Under the pieces are notes generated by a model. That model was not told the origin of the DNA. It saw nothing but the letters and a program-made list of their open reading frames with translations, and searched no databases. A stretch of DNA of 64,000 nucleotides from Chlamydoabsidia padenii. Taxonomy: Eukaryota; Mucoromycota; Mucoromycetes; Mucorales; Cunninghamellaceae. The stretch covers positions 372,001 through 436,000 of the forward strand of contig JAIWND010000008.1 in the NCBI GenBank assembly GCA_025330725.1, read 5' to 3'. Within the stretch, counting starts at the first letter, position 1. Each line of letters starts with the position of its first letter. Positions 13,573 to 22,522 of the stretch are shown piece after piece. Position numbers and translations under genes: made by a program.

Positions 13573-14318
13573 TTGACTCCTTCTGTCGAGGGGTTTTTTT
13601 TATTCTTCTTCTTCTCTGCGGTAGTATGGATGTAGTAGAATTGTTAGTATAGTTGGAAAATAACATATCAAAACATTAATAAAAAACACTCAAAAGAAGT
13701 TGTCCTTTTTTTTAAAAAAAAGAACTTGTATGTTGTCTTTTTTGTATCGGGTTGGGTGTGGGTCTTGTAACTACTGCAAGATAGTGTGGGTGGTTGCTTG
13801 CTTGCACTTGCCCTGAAGATTCTATTGCCAGGGAAAACAAGCTCGCCATTTGGGTCTTTGTCAATGGCGAGTACGTCTTCTCCTCGATAAAAAACAACAC
13901 CATAGATCAATTTTTACATCCCGACTCACCTGTTTCCCCCTCATCCCTTTCTCCTTTAAATCAAGTGATGCGCCGTATGTACGAACCAGTGGTATTATAT
14001 AGTATATTCTAGTCAGTTTACATATGAAATCGGATGCATAAAGTTCAAAAGGTTAATGCTTTAGGGCGTAGGCATTTTAGCTGTCCAACTAATTTTGGTT
14101 GCACGGGCAAAAAAAAAAAAAAAAAAGGCTTCCCCTCTCCCTTTTTCTTTTTTCTTTCCCATTCCTTTTTTCCAACTTTACTCGCTCCTCTTTATCACTC
14201 TTCTTTTTTAACATGGCGACTTTATGAATATACTGTATCACTGACGATGGATTATAAACCTTACTAATCTTCTTCACAACTGGCAACTGACTCTGTGGTA
14301 ATGGGCTGCGTTTGACTA
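13573..14318. other. Spacer after the E2 gene
   Basis: The first 150 bases look like the E2 3' UTR. The rest is T-rich with an A-run at 14110-14126. A minus-strand open frame around 13668-13910 has no recognisable motif, and I do not call it a gene. Confidence 0.5.
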
Positions 14319-14842
14319 ATGATGGCTGGGTTCAAGATTGATCTACGATTCATATATGACAGCAAAGACAGGCAGCAATATGAAGTTGGTGCCGGTGAAG
14401 CAACAAAAACCAGCCATATGGACAAACTCACTAAAGACCTGGGGAAATTGACCCGAGAAGGGAAGGATGTTTTGCATGGATGGATTCGTGCGGCTGATGA
14501 TTGAGGATACTATCGAAACTATGGAATCTCGGCGTGGATGTCTTGAAAAAACGTTTAATCAACCCTTTCCACATACACCTGGGCCCCGTAAATTATCCTG
14601 GCAACGACCAACATACTACACTCCTCCAAAGAAACGAACCACAGCTGTCCTGCCTCCCTGCTGATCTTTTTGGGAAATTACTACGTGGTGATTATCTTGC
14701 CGCTTCCTCTAGTCAGTCAACAAGAATCGGTCTTGAATATGTCGATATCCTGATGAATTTGGATTCGTCAAATTGGTGGATGGTCGCGTATACAATATCA
14801 TCCAAAAAAATTATGGATAGGCACCCCTTCAACGATGAATAA
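14319..14842 (+). pseudogene. Frameshifted fragment of an unrecognised, possibly multicopy protein
   Basis: A first frame from 14319 reads as real protein for 61 residues, including KIDLRFIYDSKDRQQYEVGA and LTREGKD, then stops at 14502-14504. From about 14505 the protein-like signal moves to another frame (VDVLKKRLINPFHIHLGP, then a Leu/Ser-rich tail to 14842). No good intron explains the switch, so a one-base frameshift is likely. The composition recalls repetitive host-gene families of Mucoromycotina with a charged D/E...KL.REGKD core, but that is from memory and unverified. I assign no function. Confidence 0.45.
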
Positions 14843-15720
14843 GGTCAATTGCTCCTCAAGACAAAACACAACAAACCAGCCTTGTTATCACCCTTATCAT
14901 CAACATTTACTGTTACCTCTTTTTTTTTTTTTTATCTCCCACACCCACTTCTTTAATATATACATACAAACAGATACATATCATATTACTTCTATCATTA
15001 TAAATGTTAAATAAATGTCAAATGAATATCATAAGCTCCCCTGTCACGTTTTTTTTTTTATCTTTATACCCTTTTTATGTACTTGTATTCGCCTTTATAT
15101 ATTTTGACATATTGTGTTGGTTATTATCCCTCATCCCCATACACCATCTATTATAAATATCTATATAATCTTATTAAATAAAACCACTTATCTTATTCAC
15201 TACCTTTTACTGTCTTATAACTTGACAGGGCTAATGTATTTTTGACGTACAGCTAATTGACCAATTACATTATACGGTTTTTTGCTGGACTTGTCATTCC
15301 CATATGTATATGGATTTGAAGGCTTTCTTTTTTTTTTTTTTTCTGTAGTAGCAACAGTAGCTGAAGCACTACCGCTATTTTATTCAATTTACCTAAAATC
15401 ACATACTATAAACCCTTTACCACCAATCTTATAGGGGGTTTAGCTGGACTTTGACTTGACAGCTATATACTCTGTAACTCTTTTGTTAAACCAAGCTTCG
15501 TGGCCTTTATCCACTGTTTTTTTTTTCTTCTTTTCCCATTCATGCACATGAATATAAGCATCAAAAACAGCCGGTCCTATTAAGAATGAGGTTTGCCGTT
15601 TTCTTTCAGAATAAAAATTTCCCATAAACGTTAGACCTCTTTGAATGAAAGTCTAAATGGATAATAATTGAATTCCCGCTAGAGTAGTCGGCTGTTTTGG
15701 GGTTCTGATTGGTGGAAGGC

Positions 15721-15752
<32 letters not shown>

Positions 15753-15807
15753 TGGTGAGATACGAATTTTTTTTATCGCTTTGCGTTTTCTTTCTTTTCT
15801 TTTTTTT
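14843..15807. other. AT-rich spacer with a dispersed 3'-end-like repeat
   Basis: It contains runs of T, several AATAAA-like signals, and one copy of a repeat shared with 20510-20633. A minus-strand open frame at 15440-15625 is not supported by any motif. The 3' end is a T/C-rich leader before the SET-domain gene. Confidence 0.5.
15105..15212. repeat. Dispersed repeat C, copy 1
   Basis: It resembles 20510-20633: both read catattg, then TTATT..CATCCC..CC..AGACCATCTA-like sequence, TATAAAT, then TAATCTTATTAAATAAAAC or its near twin, then TTACT.....ACTGTC. By eye about 70% of bases match. Both look like the polyadenylation end of a multicopy gene or element. Confidence 0.5.
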
Positions 15808-17016
15808 ATGATCAAGATGCTCGATACATTGACTGAAGACTTGAACACGCTAAAACTTATTGGCAACAACGACAACCTGACACCATTATTACAAGTACAA
15901 GATCTACCCATGAAAGGGCGTGGGTATGTGGCAACTCAAGATCTGGCAGCGGGCACTTTGATCCATATTTCAAAACCATTGGCGACAGTGATCAGCGAAG
16001 AATGGCGACCGGAAACCTGCTTGGGGTGTTTTGACTTTAGTTATCCTAAACGAATGAAGATCAAGGCGTTAATGGATCAAGAAGAATTACAACATCTTGT
16101 CCAATGGTGGGGTCAACAACAATCTGTCAAACCCAAAAAGAAAAAACAAGTCTCTATGACTCGTAACCTTCTTGGTCCTATGGCTTTTTGTACAAATCAA
16201 TGCAAACAAACGTATTTGGACAAGATGGAACATGAAGAATGGTATATTTGGTTAACTTGTATGTATCGCCTAGAACATTATCAAACGACAGCAACGACAG
16301 CAGCAACGACATCAATTATGGGTGATCCTGAAGCTATATTGGATAATGATCAAGAATTAAGGATGTACTTGGATAAATTATGGGATCAAGCTTCTACAAC
16401 TTATATTGCCGACGAATTGGATGACTCTGATAAAACAATGTGCCAGTTTATTGTTTCTTGTTTGGTGAAACACAAATTGGCGGAATCTGACTTTGATGAA
16501 CTATGGAACATGCAAGACAATGAATTGGCTCACTTTAGACACTTTTACTACAAACAACAATCAACCATCCCGGAACCAATTCAACATGCTATGCGATTGT
16601 ATCAACATATTATATCGGCAATGACCAACGATTCGTCGATTCCAGTAGTATTGGGTCCCCACGATCTCACTCATGGACTATTTCGTGCCATCTATTACCG
16701 CGAAATGGCCAACAGTTTCGGGCTATGGGAACAACAAAAGAATGGTACAGCAAATGTCACGGATGATTTGGAATTACTCGGGTTTGGCATTTATCCTTCG
16801 GCGGTCTATTTTAACCATTCATGTTGCGCCAATGCCACCAAAATAAGGCGGGGTCGACAAATGCATTTTTATACCAATCAGGCGATCACTCGAGGTGAAG
16901 AAGTATGTATTTCTTATGGTGATGTCGATGCACCCTTGGACGAACGACGACAGCGGTTACTGGATCATTATTACTTTGTCTGTGCCTGTACTCGGTGCCG
17001 ATCGGAAGAACAGTAA
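15808..17016 (+). CDS. SET domain (SMYD-like) lysine methyltransferase, intronless
   Basis: Predicted protein-lysine methyltransferase using S-adenosylmethionine. It has 402 residues in one exon. The N-terminal SET half has GRGYVAT. A degenerate MYND-like insertion follows, with CLGC and, after a Lys-rich stretch, FCTNQC but not the full set of ligands. The catalytic C-terminal half has FNHSCCAN (the NHSC motif that binds the cofactor) and GEEVCISYGD with the catalytic tyrosine. A cysteine-rich post-SET CACTRC lies at the end. This order matches the SMYD / fungal Set5-Set6 group. The start is the ATG at 15808; 15817 is a second candidate in the same frame, and sequence upstream is a poly-T leader that reads as phenylalanine. 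Lack of introns contrasts with nearly all other genes here. The substrate is unknown. Confidence 0.85.
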   Translation: MIKMLDTLTEDLNTLKLIGNNDNLTPLLQVQDLPMKGRGYVATQDLAAGTLIHISKPLATVISEEWRPETCLGCFDFSYPKRMKIKALMDQEELQHLVQWWGQQQSVKPKKKKQVSMTRNLLGPMAFCTNQCKQTYLDKMEHEEWYIWLTCMYRLEHYQTTATTAATTSIMGDPEAILDNDQELRMYLDKLWDQASTTYIADELDDSDKTMCQFIVSCLVKHKLAESDFDELWNMQDNELAHFRHFYYKQQSTIPEPIQHAMRLYQHIISAMTNDSSIPVVLGPHDLTHGLFRAIYYREMANSFGLWEQQKNGTANVTDDLELLGFGIYPSAVYFNHSCCANATKIRRGRQMHFYTNQAITRGEEVCISYGDVDAPLDERRQRLLDHYYFVCACTRCRSEEQ

Positions 17017-17432
17017 AACAATAACATTAACAACAATAGCATCAACACCAACGTTAGCACCAACATCATCATCAGCAGTAAAAAAAAAAAAAAAAAAAAT
17101 TACCAGCACCAACAACAATATCAATACTAGCATCAACATCAGCATTATATCACTTTGAATACCAACACAGCACCACCACTAGGTTACAGTAGAATACTAT
17201 TTTTTACTTATCACATGACTATTCTCCCCCCCCTTCTCCTTTTTATTTATTTAGTACATATATCTGGTACTACTGGACACAATAAAATAGCTTACAAACA
17301 ATATAATATGATGTGATGCATATGTTTTTATTAGGGTTTAAAAGAGATGTGGGTGTGGGTGTATTTTTTTTTTTAGTCAAGGTATATATTATTAGGGGGT
17401 ATGTACAAAAAAAAAGATGATGGGGATAATGA
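17017..17432. other. Spacer after the SET-domain gene
   Basis: It contains AAC/ACC-rich simple sequence, an A-run at about 17081-17099, and an AATAAA near 17280. No coding sequence is recognised. Confidence 0.5.
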
Positions 17433-17660
17433 TTATGATTCATGGAGATTGACGACAACATGCATCCATTCATGATGTCTTGAAGAAAAGTGATGATTGA
17501 TCCATTTAAAAACAAGTGAGCCATGTAGTCGGACCAAAAGTCGTTCAGAGCAAATGGGGCAGGTACGATAAGTATACCTTGCTGATGGTACCTTTGAAGA
17601 AGCAGATCTTGACAGTAAAGGCTGATGGATTTGAGTAGGCAATAATGTAGTCTGCGTCAT
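17433..17660 (-). CDS. Small hypothetical protein with a CPIC zinc-finger-like motif
   Basis: A 75-residue frame starting at the first ATG (17660). After a Ser/Thr/Pro-rich N-terminus it has TCPICSERLLVRL, then FKWINHHFSSRHHEWMH. A CxxC pair followed about 20 residues later by clustered His resembles a C2H2/UBZ-type or Bud20-like zinc module, though the spacing fits no family I can name. It is followed on its strand by AATAAA-like signals. A longer start at 17678 would need a TTG codon. It could be chance, but the motif and aromatic pattern favour a real gene. Confidence 0.4.
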   Translation of the reverse strand: MTQTTLLPTQIHQPLLSRSASSKVPSARYTYRTCPICSERLLVRLHGSLVFKWINHHFSSRHHEWMHVVVNLHES

Positions 17661-18650
17661 ACTTTTTTGAGAGGTCAAGAAAAGAAGCGAAAAAAAAAAA
17701 AAAAAAAGAGAGAGAGAGAGAGAGAAAATCGTACTCTATTTATGATGTGAAAGTTGAATCATGGGGTCGTGTAACAAAAGAATCGGTAAGACGCACAAAT
17801 TTTTATCCCCTTGTATGTGGTACAACTAGAAAAGCATTGGCCAATATTGCCTAGGAACAACCATTACCACAATCCTAAAATACAATAAAAAAAAAGAGGT
17901 GATATTTTCGATACTTGGCATGAAAATGACTTTTTTTTTTCCCCAGAAGAAGAGGGAGGGGTGAGATGGTCAACTGATGATGAGATTTTTTTTTTTTTTT
18001 TTTGACTTTTCCTCTACTTGACTCTTTTGGTGGACGACTTGAAAAACGATAATGTGGTGCAAATCATGAGACACAAACGCTGGAAACCCCAACCCTTCCT
18101 TTTCCATTTTTGTTCCTGTGATTTTGTATGGTTACTCTTTTGATTTATCATCGGATTAGAATGGGTTGCCCAAGTCAAGCCGCGTACTACAAACAGATAA
18201 TTCCCCATGACTTTTTTTTCTCTTTTCGATGAATCGTCATCCTGGTCTTGGCTTTTTTTTTTCCCTTGTCCTACCCAACCATCATCTCAGAATAGCGTAC
18301 CCTCAACACCTTTTTAGTGTTAGTTACTACACATGATAAAGATTCATGTAAGATAAAAGGATCGGGTGTGTCCCGGATCATTTCATTTGGGATGTCGGGG
18401 TTTGCATATTACATTCATGCAGGACAGACATCTGATTTAAAATGCCGCCAGAAGAAAACACTCATCCTTTTTTCTGACAAACCCCTCCATAATGCTTGAA
18501 TGAATTATATTATTATCCGTATAGTGAGTGATATAAACATGTATGATAATAATTTCTTTCATGGTAAACGTATATTGACCCATAACTATAAAACAAGACT
18601 TTATTGATAATAAAATTGAATAAAAACACTGTATCTACAATAAAACTAAT
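17661..18650. other. Spacer, low complexity
   Basis: It contains an A-run followed by AG dinucleotide repeats (17689-17727), T-runs at 17931 and 17985-18003, and no reading frame with recognisable motifs. The right end (18561-18626) is a copy of dispersed repeat B. Confidence 0.5.
18561..18626. repeat. Dispersed repeat B, copy 1
   Basis: It reads TGGTAAACGTATA..., then TAAAACAAGACTTTATT and AAAATTGAAT. The same string of blocks occurs at 20753-20822. It lies directly downstream (in minus-strand sense) of the decayed gene at 18651-19095, so it may be its 3' UTR. Confidence 0.5.
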
Positions 18651-19095
18651 CTACCACCAGTAATTTCCAAAAAACAGAGTATCCCGAAGGGAGGGGGCTG
18701 CACCAATGAATGATTTGACATCCCATCCAAATATCCCCAATTGCAATACATAGATGTACCATCGTCGCACTTTGAATACCCGCCCCATCCGATCAATATG
18801 TCTATGTGTAATAAACATTTGAATGGCTTGTGGTAATGGCAAAAAATGTTGAGAAGGATGAATGTCTTGTTTATTGGTGGTGTAGTATAATGAGCCACAC
18901 GGTCACACGTATTTGCTGGTATTATGGCCACCCGATCCACCTTTAATATAACTGTCGATTTCCACCGTGTCTATGATAGCATACTTTATCTTTTTTAACC
19001 AAAGCCTGTTGCATTTCATTTAAAGGATGTTGCCTTTCCGCCCTTTTTACATCAACCAGAAGAGAGAATCGTCCATGATCATTTAATATGTATCG
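18651..19095 (-). pseudogene. Decayed minus-strand gene fragment, C-terminal part
   Basis: Protein-like sequence reads to a stop at 18651. The final 60 codons include DRMGRVFKVRRWYIYVLQLG and the ending FFGNYWW. Upstream in the same frame is YIKGGSGGHNTSKYV, interrupted by an in-frame TGA at 18903-18905. Further upstream (19095 to about 18990) the protein-like signal, FSLLVDVKRAERQHPLNEMQ, is in a different frame. A stop plus a frameshift indicate a dead copy. I do not recognise the family. It might be the C-terminal end of the same kind of multicopy protein as at 14319-14842, but nothing visible proves that. Confidence 0.5.
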
Positions 19096-20509
19096 TTTCT
19101 ACATCGACATGAATCAGAAGTATTAGTATGATGGTCTTGGGTAAGATAATGAATGATTTAGTCAGAAAGAGACAGTATACATAAACACCACCCCACTTTT
19201 TTTTTTCTGATTCTTTTGTCTTACCTTTGCCATCTTGAATGAGTTTCAAGTGATCCCATTACCAGTACATTGTTACTTGCTCGTTTATCTTTACTATTCG
19301 TCCGTTCTAGCCATTGTGAGTTTCTTGTTGGAGAAGACAAGTTGAAAAGTGTAGAATTTGTAAGTTTATATAGTGCCAATCTGTTAGATCAAATAAAAAG
19401 ATGATGGGGAAGACAAAGAAGGAGGAAATAATTTTTCCATTAATCTGTTTCAAATCCCGTCACTTTGCCAAAATAGATCAGGGACAATTTTTTAAAAAAG
19501 TTCTTTTTCTTTTCCCAACCATCCAACATTAAACAAACTTCCCTTTTAAACAAACCTCTTTTCAAGCATCTATGTTTGACAAACAAGTTGTCCCTCGCAC
19601 TTTTTCCTATTGTTGGCCACGATTACAAGTTGGATGGATTCACACACACACACACACACAGAAAAAAAAAAGGGGGAATCCACGAATCAAGTAATGGGCG
19701 TAAATTGGTTTGTGGTAGATATAATCTCATCACTTCATCCCTCTTATTGTGATTCTGGTCATAAAGGTAAGTCAAGGCGCCTTAAATGATACTCTACCAA
19801 AGTTATTGCTGTTTTATATTAACTGATTTTTTTTTTATTTACATACTAGGTTTCTGTCTTTTGAATCTCTCCTCTTACTATGATGGTGGGTCATTTAGCG
19901 ACTTGATTTAGCTTTGTTAACGTGGCGGTATAAGTACAACCTTCTTAATCCGTTTCACGACTGGGTCTGTTTGTCGAATGGGTGGTGCTCCCTTTGACCC
20001 TTGGTGTTGAGCCATGATGTATATTGTTTGTGGCTATCTTATACTAAGTAAAGGAAAAAAAAATCAAGAAAAGGAAATTCTAATCACCACTTTTTCTTCT
20101 GATTGTAGGTTATTGACTCTGGTTGGAGGTTGCATTCTTGTTTTTATGTATTGGGAATGGCAAGATCACCTTCAACACCTACTTGGAACGACGACGGACT
20201 AGGATTTACACTTATGCAAAGGGTGCGACGACTAAAGCACGATAATGGATAACAGGGTACGAAACTATGGCGGGAGTCTTTGGCAATCAACCTTGTGGAA
20301 ATGGTGGAAGAAGTAGTAGGTGTTTTGACTTGGTTTACTGAACCACAATCTATTATCAAGAAGAACCGAGTGGTGTTGAAAGGCAAATTCTCAAATTAAT
20401 ATGGTGGTGGCTCAAGTCCTGTTATGGGCGACTATCGACGTACTCAAGTTATTCAAGCACCATGAAAAGATTTTAAGTGGAAAACTGGTTTCCTTTTATA
20501 TTATTAGTG

Positions 20510-20633
20510 TTTAGTATAGTCTCATATTGTTATTGATTAACATCCCTTATCCTCCCATAGACCATCTAGTACTGTATAAATACCCTCATAATCTTATTAA
20601 TAAAACAATGTTTTACTACTCATTACTGTCTCC
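20510..20633. repeat. Dispersed repeat C, copy 2
   Basis: This is the counterpart of 15105-15212, in the same orientation. It ends TAATCTTATTAATAAAACA then TTTTACTACTCATTACTGTC. Confidence 0.5.
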
Positions 20634-20752
20634 CACCCCGTGCGCTGGGCCCTCAATTTTTTTTTTTTTTGGAGGGTAAAACCCCGCCATTATTCAACAT
20701 GTAAGTCATTACTCGTCGTAATGCATAAATCATAAACGATAAAAACAACTTT

Positions 20753-20822
20753 AGTGGTAAACGTATAACTTCCCATATTTTTAAAACAAGACTTTATTAA
20801 AAACAAAATTGAATGTTAAAAA
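20753..20822. repeat. Dispersed repeat B, copy 2
   Basis: Counterpart of 18561-18626: GGTAAACGTATAACTTCCCA, then AAAACAAGACTTTATTAAAA, then AAAATTGAATG. The sequence on its right does not resemble the decayed gene beside copy 1, so the two repeats have different neighbours. Confidence 0.5.
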
Positions 20823-21129
20823 CCTTTATCATTCCTGTTGAAGGTGGAGAACCGCAGGATATCGATGATATCTTGATGGGTAAGACTTCATTAACTTTAA
20901 AGAAACAAGACAGGTTCCGCAGGATCGCCCAAATAACAAATATCGACATCCTTCAATTGTTCAATCCTTTTGGACAATCCAGCTACATTTTAATTTGTAT
21001 ATTCCTTGCAAAAGAATATACAAAAAGCTTGTCCGCGCGTGATTATAGGCATTGTACTGTTCAATAAACAAGTTGAGGGTTGTGTTCCAACTTTAACTTC
21101 GAATAAGCGGGGAACGAAACATCAGCAGC

Positions 21130-21260
21130 AGATGATCAAACCCCATGCATTATCAAAATATAATAGTATTATACAGGACAAACAGAACAGGACTGTGGTC
21201 AACGCTATCATTGGCCCCTACAGTTCGCATTAATCAACGAAAAATTAAACTTATTCGTCG
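21130..21260. repeat. Dispersed repeat A, copy 1
   Basis: It shares GATGATCAA-CCCCATGCATT, TCAAA-TATAA, ACAGTTCGCATTAAT and CGACGAAAAATTAAACT-like blocks, in order, with 56553-56690. Relative to that copy it lacks about 45 bases before the last block and has about 50 extra bases in the middle. Confidence 0.6.
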
Positions 21261-21663
21261 GCCTACATGGTTGGAAACCATTTAAAAGAAGAGCTCATAA
21301 AAAAGGGCAGTGGTGCTTGAAAAAATCCAGAGTCTTTTCGGGGGATCATTGGCCTCTGCACTCTCCAAACCACTGCCATTTTTTTCAAACGCCGCGAGCA
21401 TTGGCCTCAGCACTGCCCAAACTACATTTTGTGAAAAAAAGTGGCAGAATGAAATTGACACACAAGACAAAACTTAATTCAACCCCCGCTTACCCTCGCT
21501 TGGAATCTTAAGAGAGCTCTATTGTCTCAATGAACAAGTGATGCTAATGACAAAAGTAACCATGAGCATTCCTTAGCCTGTTTCCAACAAAGTTTACATA
21601 TTGGTCATTGTACCAAGTCCCTTGTATGGAGCAGTATAGCCTCAAGATTGTTCTACCCTGACT

Positions 21664-21668
<5 letters not shown>

Positions 21669-21718
<50 letters not shown>
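21669..21718. repeat. A50 homopolymer
   Basis: An uninterrupted run of 50 A in a gene-poor region. It could be the tail of a retroposed sequence, since the roughly 130 bases to the left contain cysteine-rich protein-like codons on the minus strand, but that is weak. Confidence 0.9.
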
Positions 21719-21721
<3 letters not shown>

Positions 21722-22522
21722 GCAGAATGAACATTGAAACACAAGAACAAACTTATCTGTAATGATGTAAAAATACGTACCATAAAAGTAATTAGTGATT
21801 TTTTTTATTGTATCTATAGCAATAACAACAACATCTCAAGAATTATTGTCGACCATTTACCATTCGTTAACACTATAAAGGTACTTGATTGTAATGATTT
21901 GTTAAAAAATCCAAAACAGTTAAAAGGATTTCAACTGCCGAGCAAGGACTTACCAAAAATTCAAGTGAGATGCACTTGATTATCATTGATATCCTACATT
22001 TTATTTACCCATTTCCCCACATTGTACTTTTAATAAAACGTAATTTGAACCATTGTATATAAATAAAATGACTATCTTGACTGCAGTTTTATTCGTTAAT
22101 TAACCTTATTGACCAAAAATGATAATAACTATTTGAATGGAGGAAACCAATGAATACCGATTTACACAAAAACTCAAACTCCAGAGGAAATACAGAAGAA
22201 GGGGTAGGATTTTGAACCCCTTCAAGGTGAAAAGAGGAACAAGTTGATTCGGACTTTAAATTGTATATCCCGATTCTGCATGAATTTCCCAATCTGGCAC
22301 ACTAAGTCCATTATTGGGGGGTGTCCTTAAATCCCAAAACTTGAAAACAAAATTCAATTCATACACCGCCTAAAAAATTGACTTTTTTTGTTTGTTTGTT
22401 TGTTTGTTTGTGTGAAGAGAACATTGATGACATTTGATAAACAATGTTTTATTTTTATTCAATCATTCAATAGAGACACACAGGTCATTAAAAATTTTAT
22501 TCTACATTAAAAACTATTACTA

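Larger units (their letters stand above)
19096..22522. other. Gene-poor 3.4 kb with repeats and gene remnants
   Basis: No intact gene is supported. It holds CA repeats (19643-19660), a possible spliced mini-ORF (19694-19911), repeat C copy 2, repeat B copy 2, repeat A copy 1, and a 50-base A run (21669-21718). Recurrent-motif copies are at 19447-19461 and 21475-21489, and a TTTG tetranucleotide repeat is at about 22388-22411. The last 80 bases are the 3' flank of the midasin gene, with ATTTTTATT and polyadenylation-like sequence. Confidence 0.55.

Noticed and set aside
13668..13910. Minus-strand 80-codon frame
   Set aside because: The protein has no motif, and it lies in the 3' region of the E2 gene.
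15440..15625. Minus-strand 61-codon frame (MGNFYSERKR...)
   Set aside because: Partly Lys runs from A-rich sequence; no splice partner or motif found. A gene remnant remains possible.
21544..21783. Minus-strand frame through the A50 run
   Set aside because: The phenylalanine run is the homopolymer, not a protein.
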